This document shows positions 14,730 through 23,373 of a stretch of 41,308 nt of DNA, in pieces. The translations under genes and the position numbers were made by a program. Within the stretch, counting starts at the first letter, position 1. The number at the start of each line of letters is the position of its first letter. A model generated the notes under the pieces. That model searched no databases. It worked only from the letters and a program-made list of their open reading frames with translations, and was not told the origin of the DNA. The stretch covers positions 1-41,308 of the forward strand of contig NZ_JABBYC010000042.1 in the NCBI RefSeq assembly GCF_016742955.1, written 5' to 3'. The DNA is from Myceligenerans indicum (GTDB lineage: Bacteria; Actinomycetota; Actinomycetes; Actinomycetales; Cellulomonadaceae).

Positions 14730-16028
14730 CTACTCCGTCCCGGTGCCCAGGCTCTCGGCGAAGGCCTGGATGGCCGCCGCGGCTTCCTCAGGCGTCTGGC
14801 GTTCCTTGGCCACGGCCTCCATCTCGGCGCCGAGCTGCGTCGCGATCTGCGCCCACGGCTCCACCTGCGGGTAGGTCTCGGCGTCCTCGAGCTGCTCGAA
14901 GAACGCGTCGAGCAGCGGCTCGTGCGCGATCGCGGGGTCGTCCCAGGCCGACCGGACCGCGGGGAGCGAAGCCAGCGCCTCGTACTGCGCGACCTGTGTC
15001 CCGGGCTCGGCGAGGTGGCGCACCACCTTCCAGGACGCCTCCGGGTTGTCGCTGTCGGCACCCACGCCCCAGCTACCGCCTGCGATCGCGCCGACGCTGC
15101 CGCCTGCCCCGGCCGGCAGCGGCGCGGTCGCCACGTGCTCGCTCGTCCAGCCGTCCTCGCCGGCGACGTCGTCGAGCTGCCCGATCACCCAGGGGCCCGT
15201 CATCATCGCGCCCGTACGCCCCTCGACGAAGTAGGGCTGGGAGTCGAGGAAGCCCGGCGCGTCCGGATCGGCGATCGCGGAGGTGAAGAACGACCGGTTG
15301 TACGTCAGCGCGTCGACCATCTCCGGGGTGTCCAGAGTCCACTCCAGGCCGTCGTCCGACATCGGATGGCCTCCGGCCTGCCACAGGTACTGCGTGACGT
15401 CCTGGCCGTTGTAGATGTCCCAGCCGACATCCGCGCCCAGGCCCTTGCCGGCGCCGCCGCCCTGGAGGGCCTCGAAGAACGGGATCGTCTCGTCCCAGGT
15501 CGTCGGGGGCTTCGCACCTGCCGCCTGCGCGAAGTCGGAGCGGTACACCAGCGCGTAGGTGTAGGAGTACCACGGGACGGAGTAGGCGATGCCGTCCAGG
15601 ACCCCGGACTCCCACGCGCCGGGAAAGAACGAGCCGCCGTCGACCAGGCCCTCCGGAACGGGCGCGAAGGCCCCGCCTGCGAGGAACTGGGCCTGGGACT
15701 CGGTGTAGAGCTGCGCGACATCGGGCCCGGCGCCTCCGGCGACCGCCGACTGCAGCTTGGTCGTGTACTCGTCCGCCGGGACCAGCGTGACCTGCAGATC
15801 GAGGTCGGGGTTCTCCTCGCGGAAGGAAGCCAGGACGTCGTCGAGCGCGGCAGCGTCACCGTCCGGGGCCCACAGCTCCACGGTGCCCGTGGCGGGCTCG
15901 TCGTCGACGGGGGCCGAGGTGGAGGACGGCGCGGACTCGGCGCCGCGGCCACAGGCGGTGAGGGCGAGAACAGCGACGAGGGCGACGCCGGGTGCGAACC
16001 GGGCAGACGCGTGTCGGGAACGGGTCAT
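14730..16028 (-). CDS. Sugar-binding lipoprotein of an ABC importer (family 1 solute-binding protein)
   Basis: A 432-residue extracellular binding protein with a lipoprotein signal (ALVAVLALTAC; lipidated Cys about residue 26), a Ser/Pro-rich spacer, and a CUT1 binding fold (TVELWAPDGDAAALDDVLASF, GAGPDVAQLYTES, WDETIPFFEAL, GRTGAMMTGPWVIGQL). It delivers the ligand to the two following permeases. The ribosome site TAGGAG is 6 bases before the ATG. First gene of the operon that continues through the ROK regulator, GMC oxidoreductase, deaminase and isomerase-like gene. Ligand identity cannot be read from the sequence. Confidence 0.95.
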   Translation of the reverse strand: MTRSRHASARFAPGVALVAVLALTACGRGAESAPSSTSAPVDDEPATGTVELWAPDGDAAALDDVLASFREENPDLDLQVTLVPADEYTTKLQSAVAGGAGPDVAQLYTESQAQFLAGGAFAPVPEGLVDGGSFFPGAWESGVLDGIAYSVPWYSYTYALVYRSDFAQAAGAKPPTTWDETIPFFEALQGGGAGKGLGADVGWDIYNGQDVTQYLWQAGGHPMSDDGLEWTLDTPEMVDALTYNRSFFTSAIADPDAPGFLDSQPYFVEGRTGAMMTGPWVIGQLDDVAGEDGWTSEHVATAPLPAGAGGSVGAIAGGSWGVGADSDNPEASWKVVRHLAEPGTQVAQYEALASLPAVRSAWDDPAIAHEPLLDAFFEQLEDAETYPQVEPWAQIATQLGAEMEAVAKERQTPEEAAAAIQAFAESLGTGTE

Positions 16029-16075
16029 GGGGGGCTCCTATCGCGAGGGCCGGCAAGACCGGGCCAGGCAAACAC

Positions 16076-16197
16076 ATTGTGCTGACTAGTAGCGATTTCG
16101 GTCCCACTCGGTGCGGGCCTGGAATTGAAGGTAGAGGCGGCTCGTTTCACCGGCATTGCGCAAGGGTGACGAATAATTTCGGCGAAGTCAGCACAAT
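16076..16197. promoter_or_regulatory. Pair of 12-bp inverted operator candidates upstream of the ABC/ROK/GMC operon
   Basis: ATTGTGCTGACT (16076-16087) recurs as its exact reverse complement (16186-16197), 98 bp apart, in the AT-richer stretch before the binding-protein gene. Two such sites facing each other are what a dimeric regulator that loops DNA would need. The rest of 16029-16297 has no gene; I could not assign a convincing -35/-10. Confidence 0.55.
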
Positions 16198-16297
16198 ATC
16201 GCTGCAGGTCACGCAGGGTGACGCGATCCCGTTCGGTGTGATGGACGTGCCGGCGCTCCCCTGCCCGTCAACGGCGCAGTGCGTCCCGGGCCGGTGA

Positions 16298-16333
16298 AAC
16301 CCGGGCGCCCCGTGCTTCCGGGGCGCCCGGGTT
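16298..16333 (-). terminator. Hairpin terminator after the galactanase gene
   Basis: A perfect 14-bp stem (16298-16311 with 16320-16333) and 8-base loop lie about 30 bp past the GH53 stop, in the direction of minus-strand transcription, followed by a short TTT. Confidence 0.8.
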
Positions 16334-16364
16334 CATGTCAGGCGGTCGAGGTTCGGCCCGGCCG

Positions 16365-19300
16365 TCAGATCATCGCGTCACGACGACCGTGGCACCCTCC
16401 GGCTCCTCCCGACCACCTGGCGAACGCATCGCTCGGCGCAGCCACGGCCGGCTCGTTCCCCGCCGTCGTCGCGCCGAGGTATCCGGCGGTCGCCAGGTCC
16501 ACCACGGCCCAGTCGCCCGCGGAGCCCTCGACGCGGAATCCCATCGTGAAGGACCCGCTCGGCACCTCCGCGGACAGCTCGACCTGGCGCGCGGACGCGC
16601 TGTTCGCGACCTGCTTCTCCGCCAGGACGTTCCCCGCGTCGTCCTTCAGGTACATCGTGAACGTGCCGGTAACCCCTGCCTGAACCTGGGCGCGAGCGGA
16701 GTAGATGCCGGGCGACGCCGCCGGCACGGACTGCTCCAGGCTTGCGGTGTAGGGCGTGTCCAGCCAGAAGGTGGCGGCATAGCGTCCGTCGACGGTGCCG
16801 CCGAAGTACTCGCGGTCCTGACGCACGACGGCGCCGGCGGGATCGCTCGCGAAGGTCCAGCCTGCCGCCGTGGTTTCCCCGCCCTCCCCCGCGGTCTCGA
16901 AGCTTCCGTTCGTCACGGCGACCTCAAGCGGGAGAGTGACGTCCACCCCTGACGTCGTCACGCCCTGCTCCACGGTGAACGCGGCAGAGAATGTGTCGAG
17001 GTAGCCGGGCAGGCCCGCCTGCGCGACCAGACCGGTCCCCGAGCCGACGCCCTCCACCAGGTAGGAGCCGTCACCGCTCGTCGCCGTCTCCTGCCCGCCG
17101 ACGGTCACGACCGCCCCGCCGAGCGGCCGGCCGTCAGGGGCGAACACGTGCCCGCTGACCGCGCCGACGTCCTGAACGAGCTCCACTGCACGGACCACGT
17201 CCGATCCGCAGACCTCGGCCGAGACCGGCGCGGTGACGTACCCGTCCTTCATGACCGAGAGCGTGTAGGTACCGTCCGGAACCGCGGGAAACTCGAACTC
17301 CCCGGCCGACTGCGTGAGGATCGTCGAGGTGTACTGCTCCCCCTCGATCCTGACCGAGGCTCCGGGAACGGGCGATCCGCCCTGATCCTGGACCGTTCCG
17401 GAGAACGACCGGAGGACCTGCTCTTCCGGTAGCCGCAGGTTCGCGCCCGCACGTGCCCCCGCCGAGACCGACACCGTGACAGTGCCCGATTCGCCGAGCG
17501 TGTCCTTCTCGGCTCGCACCGTGTGCTCGCCGGGCGCCGACCTGGCGAAGCGGTAGTCACCGTACGCGTTCGTCACCGTGGTGCGGTCCGCGTCGCCCGC
17601 GACGGCCAGGGTGACGGTCGCCCCGGCCACGGGCTGTCCGGCGCCGTCCGTCACCTGACCGGCGAGGACGCCGACATCCGTGCCGCGCGTGTTCAGACGG
17701 TAGGCGTCCAGCACGGGCAGGGCCCTGCCGTCCATGTCGAACAGCGTCGTGTTGTCGACGGCGTTGACGTCGGCCCTGTCGGTCGACTCGAAGTAGGCCC
17801 AGCCGGTGCGACCGCCGGCGTGGATCAGGACCGGATCCCAGTACAGGTCGCCGATCACGGTGCCTCCCGGCACGCCCTGCATCTCGTTGAAGAGTTCGAT
17901 CATGAAGTCGCGCTGGAGTTCCGGGGAGCTGCTGTCGGCGTCACCGTAGGGGCCGTTGTCACCGAGCTGTCCCGGACCGCCCTCGCCCATCTCGGCCTGG
18001 TAGTTGAAGCCCGTCTCCATGATCAGGATCGGCTTGCCGAACTGCTGGGAGATGGTCGTCGCGAACGACGCGAACCGTGGTGCGGACTTGTTGGTCCAGA
18101 ACGGGTAGTACGAGGTTCCGATGACGTCGTAGTCCACACCGAGATCGTCGGCGTTGGTGAAGTACGTCTGGTACGTGCTCGTGTTGCCGCCGTCGTCGAG
18201 GTGGATGATGACCTTCGCGCCCGGGTCCGCCTCGCGCACGGCGGCCGCACCGGCGTTGTAGAAGCGCGCCAGGTCGGGCCAGTTGCTCGTGCTGCCGAAC
18301 GGCAACAGCATCCCCGATCGGGTCTCGTTGCCGATCGACACGTACTCGGGCGAGGTGCCCTGGTCGGCCATCCGCTCCAGGAGGTCCCTCGTGTATGCGT
18401 GGACCTGGGTCTCGAGGGTCGTGACCGCGTCGTCGTCATCCTTCCCGGCGATCAGCTCCTGCCAGGCATGAGGGACCAGCTGGATGCCGGGGTTGGTCCA
18501 GTAGTCGCTGTAGTGGAAGGAGAGCTGGATCTGCAGTCCGGCGGCCTTCGCGCGCGCCGCCAGGGAGAGGGCATCGTCCGCGTCCACGTAGCCGGCGGGC
18601 ACGTAGTAGGCGCCGTCGCCGTGGCCCTTCCCCGGGTCGTTGTAGACGCGGATTCGGGCGATGTTCCACCCGCTGTCTGCGAGGGTCTCGAGCGGGTCCC
18701 GCTCACGTCCTGCGGCGTCGGCGTACCGCCCGCCCAGGTCCTCGACGTAGGTCAGCATGGAGATGTCCCCGCCGACGAGCATCTCGTAGGGGGCGGCGTC
18801 CTTGACGAGCGCCAGGTCGTCGATGCGCACCGTGCCCTGACCGGTCCCGGACGTGCGCAGTCCGACCTCCAGGCGCCCGCTGGTGACGTGGACGCCCCGA
18901 AGCGTCGTCTTCTTCCACGTGCCCGCGGCGTCGTACGCGAAGTTCGTCCGGGGGACCGCGGTCGTGGCGTCGGACTCTCCCCCGCCGGACGCGAAGAGAT
19001 AGGCCTCGTCGTAGCCGCCGTCGTTCTGCACCCAAGCCGTCAGCCGGTAGTAGCCGTCCTCCAGGCTCTCCACCACCTGGGAGGTGGTCTGGGCGTTCCG
19101 GCTCGTGTGGCGCACCGAGTGCGACGACCCGTCGTGGCCGCCGCGCTGCAGCTTGCCGCCGATCTGCCACGCCGTGCCGCCGTCCTCGAACCCGGGATCC
19201 ACGAGGACCGAGTCGGCAGGGCCGGGCTCGTCGGGCGCCGCGACCGCGGGGGTGACGGACACGTCGTCGATGAACCCCGTGAGGGTTGCGGACGTGAGCT

Positions 19301-19793
19301 CGGGGATGACGATCTCGATGTCGAGAGCGCCGTCGGTCCCGACCGCGACGTCCTCCACCCGGATCTCGTCCCATGTCTTCGTGCCGTCGATCTGGGTGGC
19401 GCCGCCGCTCGCGATCGCGACCGAGGTCCCGTTGGCGACCAGGGCGCTCGTGCCGAGGTCCTCGTTGGCCCACACGAAGAGCGACACGTCGTAGGTGCCC
19501 TCGGGGGCGGTGAGTGTCTGCGACAGGGTCGTGGCGTCGTTCCACTGGTCCACGGCCTGCGAGTAGGTGCCGGTTCGCGCCGCGGCGGAGGTCACCCACA
19601 CCGTCGAGGTCATCGACCAGCTCGAGGCCACCCAGCTGTCCGGGCCGGTCCACTCCTCGAAGCTTGCGTTGGGGACCGGGACCGGGTCGGCGGCCTGCGC
19701 GGGCGCGGGCACCGCGACCGCCAGCCCGGTCGCACACAGCGCCCCGGCGGCGGTAGCCGCCACCGGGCGCCGGGACCTTCTCAGGATCGACAT
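16365..19793 (-). CDS. ganB: Secreted multidomain endo-beta-1,4-galactanase (GH53)
   Basis: An 1142-residue exported enzyme that cuts beta-1,4-galactan of pectin side chains into galacto-oligosaccharides. Order: Sec signal ending PAPAQA (about 34); two jelly-roll modules with CBM character (about 35-190 and 195-335, each with a PNASFE/DPGFEDG start); GH53 barrel (about 338-700) with GGDISMLTYVEDLGG, acid/base E490 (VSIGNET) and nucleophile E593 (ILIMETGF); three carboxypeptidase-regulatory-like repeats (about 715-960: VLAGQVTDGAGQPVAGATV, FSGTVQDQGGSPVPGASV, SGHVFAPDGRPLGGAV); a last jelly-roll (about 970-1115). No sorting signal or membrane tail follows. A perfect AAGGAGG stands before ATG 19793. 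It is the last gene of the galactan operon, 35 bp after the MalG-type permease. Confidence 0.95.
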   Translation of the reverse strand: MSILRRSRRPVAATAAGALCATGLAVAVPAPAQAADPVPVPNASFEEWTGPDSWVASSWSMTSTVWVTSAAARTGTYSQAVDQWNDATTLSQTLTAPEGTYDVSLFVWANEDLGTSALVANGTSVAIASGGATQIDGTKTWDEIRVEDVAVGTDGALDIEIVIPELTSATLTGFIDDVSVTPAVAAPDEPGPADSVLVDPGFEDGGTAWQIGGKLQRGGHDGSSHSVRHTSRNAQTTSQVVESLEDGYYRLTAWVQNDGGYDEAYLFASGGGESDATTAVPRTNFAYDAAGTWKKTTLRGVHVTSGRLEVGLRTSGTGQGTVRIDDLALVKDAAPYEMLVGGDISMLTYVEDLGGRYADAAGRERDPLETLADSGWNIARIRVYNDPGKGHGDGAYYVPAGYVDADDALSLAARAKAAGLQIQLSFHYSDYWTNPGIQLVPHAWQELIAGKDDDDAVTTLETQVHAYTRDLLERMADQGTSPEYVSIGNETRSGMLLPFGSTSNWPDLARFYNAGAAAVREADPGAKVIIHLDDGGNTSTYQTYFTNADDLGVDYDVIGTSYYPFWTNKSAPRFASFATTISQQFGKPILIMETGFNYQAEMGEGGPGQLGDNGPYGDADSSSPELQRDFMIELFNEMQGVPGGTVIGDLYWDPVLIHAGGRTGWAYFESTDRADVNAVDNTTLFDMDGRALPVLDAYRLNTRGTDVGVLAGQVTDGAGQPVAGATVTLAVAGDADRTTVTNAYGDYRFARSAPGEHTVRAEKDTLGESGTVTVSVSAGARAGANLRLPEEQVLRSFSGTVQDQGGSPVPGASVRIEGEQYTSTILTQSAGEFEFPAVPDGTYTLSVMKDGYVTAPVSAEVCGSDVVRAVELVQDVGAVSGHVFAPDGRPLGGAVVTVGGQETATSGDGSYLVEGVGSGTGLVAQAGLPGYLDTFSAAFTVEQGVTTSGVDVTLPLEVAVTNGSFETAGEGGETTAAGWTFASDPAGAVVRQDREYFGGTVDGRYAATFWLDTPYTASLEQSVPAASPGIYSARAQVQAGVTGTFTMYLKDDAGNVLAEKQVANSASARQVELSAEVPSGSFTMGFRVEGSAGDWAVVDLATAGYLGATTAGNEPAVAAPSDAFARWSGGAGGCHGRRDAMI

Positions 19794-19828
19794 TGATCTA
19801 CCTCCTTGTAGACGATGGATACGTGCGT

Positions 19829-20671
19829 CTATTCCTTGACCGCTCCTCCGGCCATCGACGAGATGAGGGACTTCTGGGTGAGGAGAAAGAAGACGATGAA
19901 GGGGATCGCCACGACGATCGCCCCGGCAGCGAACGTGGTGAAGTCGTTGTTCTTGTCCGAGACGAAGCTGACCAGCCCGAGTGCCAGCGTCTGCTGCTCC
20001 GGGCTGCGCAGCACGAGCTTGGGGAAGATGAAGTCCATCCAGGGGGCGGCAAAGGTGGTGATCGCCAGGAAGATCAGGATGGGGCGCGCGATGGGCATGA
20101 CGATGGTGGCGAAGATGCGCAGGTGGGACGCTCCGTCGAGGCGCGCCGCCTCGTCCAGACCCTTGGGGATCGTGTCCAGATAGCTCTTGACGAGCCAGAT
20201 CGTGTACGGCATGTTCCCGGCCAGATAGACCAGGACGAGGCCCCACAGGGTGTCCAGTCCGTTGATTCGCAGCAGGACCACGTAGACCGCGATCATCCCG
20301 ACGAATGACGGGAAGATCTGCAGGACGAGCAGGGCGGTCATCAGCGACCGTTTGAACGCGAAGGTGAAACGGGAGAACACGTAGGCGGCGAGCGACGCGA
20401 GAACCAAGGTCCCGATGGTCGTCCCCGACGCGATGAGGAACGAGTTGAGGAACCAGCGCGGGTAACCCGTACCGGAGGCCAGGTGCAGGAAGTGTGCCAC
20501 CGTGAAGCCGTCGGCGAACGGGACCGCGGACAGCCCCCCGATCGAGTTGCCCGGCGCGAAGGCAGCGCCGAGCGTGTAGAGGATCGGCCAGATCACGACG
20601 ACGGCGGCGAGCGAGAGACCGACGAGGACGATGAGGTTCCCCATCCATGGTCTGGCCTTGAGGATGTCCAT
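19829..20671 (-). CDS. ganQ: Galacto-oligosaccharide ABC permease, MalG/GanQ type
   Basis: A 280-residue permease with six predicted membrane spans and the EAA loop EAARLDGASHLRIFATIVMPI. Size and the adjacent long MalF-type partner match GanQ/MdxG. ATG at 20671 overlaps the stop of that partner (TGATG); a longer open frame upstream is a shadow. Placement between the galactan binding protein and the galactanase gives the likely cargo. Confidence 0.93.
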   Translation of the reverse strand: MDILKARPWMGNLIVLVGLSLAAVVVIWPILYTLGAAFAPGNSIGGLSAVPFADGFTVAHFLHLASGTGYPRWFLNSFLIASGTTIGTLVLASLAAYVFSRFTFAFKRSLMTALLVLQIFPSFVGMIAVYVVLLRINGLDTLWGLVLVYLAGNMPYTIWLVKSYLDTIPKGLDEAARLDGASHLRIFATIVMPIARPILIFLAITTFAAPWMDFIFPKLVLRSPEQQTLALGLVSFVSDKNNDFTTFAAGAIVVAIPFIVFFLLTQKSLISSMAGGAVKE

Positions 20672-22023
20672 CAGAGTTCTCCCTTGAACGCCTTGGTGCG
20701 ACGAAAGTTGAAGATGGCGAAGGGCGCGAGGACCAGGAAGATCATCACCGCGATGACCGAGCCGTAGTTGTAGTGCATGAGGCCGACGGTCAGGTTGTAG
20801 ATCCACGTGATGAGGATGTCGGTCGCGCCTGCGCCGGTGGCGGTGGTGTCGGCCACGGTCGGTCCTCCGGCGGTCAGGAAGAAGATCGCGCCGAAGTTGT
20901 TGAAGTTCATCGCGAGCGACATGATGATCAGCGGCGCCGTCTGGTAGAGCACCAGGGGAAGAATCACGTGGCGAAACCTCTGGCTCTTCGTCGCCCCGTC
21001 GAGGGCTGCTGCTTCCAGGAGATCCCGCGGGATGGCGGTCATCGCCCCCATCGTCAGGAGCATGAAGTACGGGAAGCCCGCCCACAGACCGATCGCCACG
21101 ACCACGAACTTGGCCAGCCAGGGGTCGGAGAGCCAGGGAATGGGCTGGTCCACGATGCCGAGGCCGATGAGTGTCTTGTTGACGGCGCCGAAGGCTCCGT
21201 TGAGCATGTTGCGCCAGATCAGCATCGTCACGACTGCCGGCACCGCGTAGGGCAGGATGAAGATCGCGCGGAAGACCGGCTTGATCCGGATGTTGGACTC
21301 GTGCAGCACGATCGCGAGCAGCATCCCGCCGCAGAAGGTCGTGCTGACCGCGAGGACCGCCCAGACGGTGGTCCAGACGAACACGCGGGTCAGAGCCCCC
21401 GTCCACAGGGCGCTGCCTCCGAACATCGTGGCGAAGTTGTCCAGCCCGACCCAGTCGACGGTGTTCGCCGGCGGAACGTGCTCCGGCGAGGAGTAGTTCG
21501 TGAACGCCACGAGGGTGGAGAAGACCAGCGGCACGACGACGAAGAAGAGGATGAGGACCAGCATCGGCGAGAGGCCCAGGATCGGGAACGCACGCGTGGT
21601 GAGGGCCGACAACTGGTCACGGATCGTCCTCGGCCGCTCGGCGCCACCCAGACGATGTTCGGTCAGGGCGCTCCGTACCGAGATGTAGTAGACGGCAGCG
21701 AAGACGGCGACGACGGCGAGCGTGACGACACCGTCGATCATGAGGAAGGTGGAGTGGTCGCGGTCCTTGGTGGGGAGGTCCGGCTGTGGGGTTCCCAACG
21801 TGATCAGGCCCGCGACGTTGCCGGCGATCGTGGGGATCGAGGCGAGGAAGATCGCCTCGACGAGAGCGAACAGGGCGCCCTTGAGTCTCTGCCGCAGGAC
21901 CGTGAGATGAGCGAGGCCCATGAATGTGGCCGCCAGTATCCGCACGTGCCTCTCGCTGGGCGACGTCGCGGGGTGGGAGCGCGAAGTGGTGTCCTGTTCT
22001 GCCGGTGCAGTGATCACCGCCAT
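20671..22023 (-). CDS. ganP: Galacto-oligosaccharide ABC permease, extended MalF/GanP type
   Basis: A 450-residue permease, longer than the usual 300 because of an N-terminal extension of about 150 residues with extra membrane segments (LVEAIFLASIPTIAGNVAGL, GVVTLAVVAVFAAVYYISV), as in MalF, GanP and MdxF proteins. The core carries the EAA loop EAAALDGATKSQRFRHVILPL. It forms the importer channel with the MalG-type partner. Start ATG 22023 is preceded by GGAAGGAACC. A strong hairpin separates it from the binding-protein gene. Confidence 0.93.
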   Translation of the reverse strand: MAVITAPAEQDTTSRSHPATSPSERHVRILAATFMGLAHLTVLRQRLKGALFALVEAIFLASIPTIAGNVAGLITLGTPQPDLPTKDRDHSTFLMIDGVVTLAVVAVFAAVYYISVRSALTEHRLGGAERPRTIRDQLSALTTRAFPILGLSPMLVLILFFVVVPLVFSTLVAFTNYSSPEHVPPANTVDWVGLDNFATMFGGSALWTGALTRVFVWTTVWAVLAVSTTFCGGMLLAIVLHESNIRIKPVFRAIFILPYAVPAVVTMLIWRNMLNGAFGAVNKTLIGLGIVDQPIPWLSDPWLAKFVVVAIGLWAGFPYFMLLTMGAMTAIPRDLLEAAALDGATKSQRFRHVILPLVLYQTAPLIIMSLAMNFNNFGAIFFLTAGGPTVADTTATGAGATDILITWIYNLTVGLMHYNYGSVIAVMIFLVLAPFAIFNFRRTKAFKGEL

Positions 22024-22043
22024 GGTGGTTCCTTCCAGGTCCG

Positions 22044-22078
22044 CCGCGGCGTCCCGGTACGTGGCCGGGACGCCGCGG
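22044..22078 (-). terminator. Intercistronic hairpin between binding protein and permease genes
   Basis: A perfect 14-bp stem (22044-22057 with 22065-22078) and 7-base loop fill the 70-bp gap. In ABC operons such hairpins often stabilise the upstream mRNA or attenuate read-through, giving more binding protein than permease. Confidence 0.75.
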
Positions 22079-22093
22079 CAGTGATGTGTTGGT

Positions 22094-23302
22094 CTAGCTG
22101 CCGCTGATGACGTCGGTGGCGGTGTCCAGTTCGGTCTGGACGTCGGCTCCGTTCCAGATGTTCTGGACGGCAGCGTCCATCGCGGTCCAGAACTGTGTCA
22201 TCGGCGGGATGGACGGAGTCGCGAAGGAGTGACTCGCCTGGGCGATGAGCCCTGCGGTCGCCTCGCTCTCGACGGGGATGTCGATGGACGGGACCGACCC
22301 CGTGACCTCGAAGGCGAGCTCCTGCATCTCCGGCGTGGCGAGGAACGCGGCGAACTCCTGCGCCTCGGTGGGGTGTTCCGTGTAGGCCGAGACGTACATC
22401 GTCCGCGAGTTGACGAACGCGCCCGACGGCTCGTCGCTGCCGGGCATGGCCGGCAGGGTGGTGACGCCGAAGTCCAGCCCGGCGTCCTCGAACACCGGGA
22501 TGTTCCACGACCCGGTGATGTGCAGGGCCGCCTCGCCGCCCTCGAAGATCGAGTCGACCGAGGCCGCGTCGAGGTCGGCCGCGGGCACCGGCAGGATCTC
22601 GCGGAGACCGGCGAACTCCTCCATGCCCGCGACCGTCGCCGGGCTGTTCGTGTTCGGCGTGTCGACATCCGTGCCGTCCGGGCCGAAGAGCAGGTTGTCC
22701 GGCGCGGAGAACGCGAACGGCGCCGCGTAGTAGGCGCTCGGATTGATCACGAAGCCGTACTTGCCCGGGTTGGCGTCGTTGAAACCGGCCGCGAACGCCT
22801 TGACGTCCTCCCACGTCGTGGGAGGTTCGGTCACGAACTCCTTGTTGTAGAACAGCGCGAACGTGTCCACGGTGACGGGGACCCCGTACATGATGTCGTC
22901 GTACATGACGGACTGGACGGCGCCGTCGACAAGCGCCGACGTCAGTGCGTCAGGGTTCTCCACTGCCAGGATGTGCCCGCCGGTCACGAGGTCCCCTGTG
23001 GTGTTGCTGGGCCCGGCGAACACGTCGGGTCCGACACCTGCGGGGCCGTCGAGGGCGATCTGGCCCAGGGCGTCACCGAGCTCGACGTTCTGGTACTTGA
23101 CGGTGACGTTCGGGTGCTCTTCCTGGAAGGCTTCCCCGGCCTGCTCGATGAAGTCCTTGCGTCCTTCGAGCGACTCCCAGACGACGAGCGTGACGGGCTC
23201 GTCGCCGGCGGCGGTGCCGGTGGAGCCGTCTGCGCCGGCGCTGCAGGCGGTCAGGGTGACGAGGACGGCGGCGGCCGTCATCGCGATGGATGTGCGCTTC
23301 AC
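22094..23302 (-). CDS. ganS: Galacto-oligosaccharide-binding lipoprotein (GanS/CycB type)
   Basis: A 402-residue lipoprotein binding protein: signal KRTSIAMTAAAVLVTLTAC, then the maltodextrin-type fold (VTLVVWESLEGRKDFIEQ, VGPDVFAGPSNTTGDLV, PPTTWEDVKAFAAGF, GGEAALHITGSWNIP). GTG 23302 is preferred because GGAGAG stands 6-7 bases upstream and the basic residues follow directly; ATG at 23314 is possible in the same frame. The 71 bp between the GH35 stop and this start show no promoter. It captures products of the GH53 galactanase for the two following permeases. Confidence 0.92.
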   Translation of the reverse strand: MKRTSIAMTAAAVLVTLTACSAGADGSTGTAAGDEPVTLVVWESLEGRKDFIEQAGEAFQEEHPNVTVKYQNVELGDALGQIALDGPAGVGPDVFAGPSNTTGDLVTGGHILAVENPDALTSALVDGAVQSVMYDDIMYGVPVTVDTFALFYNKEFVTEPPTTWEDVKAFAAGFNDANPGKYGFVINPSAYYAAPFAFSAPDNLLFGPDGTDVDTPNTNSPATVAGMEEFAGLREILPVPAADLDAASVDSIFEGGEAALHITGSWNIPVFEDAGLDFGVTTLPAMPGSDEPSGAFVNSRTMYVSAYTEHPTEAQEFAAFLATPEMQELAFEVTGSVPSIDIPVESEATAGLIAQASHSFATPSIPPMTQFWTAMDAAVQNIWNGADVQTELDTATDVISGS

Positions 23303-23373
23303 GATGCTCTCCATTGATCTCTCGTGCCACGAGCCGGGGCGGCCCATGGAGTGGGGGGTGTGGCTGCTGCGGC

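Noticed and set aside
19794..20648. Longer N-terminus of the GH53 galactanase
   Set aside because: It overlaps the permease in another frame; a perfect ribosome site and signal peptide start at 19793.
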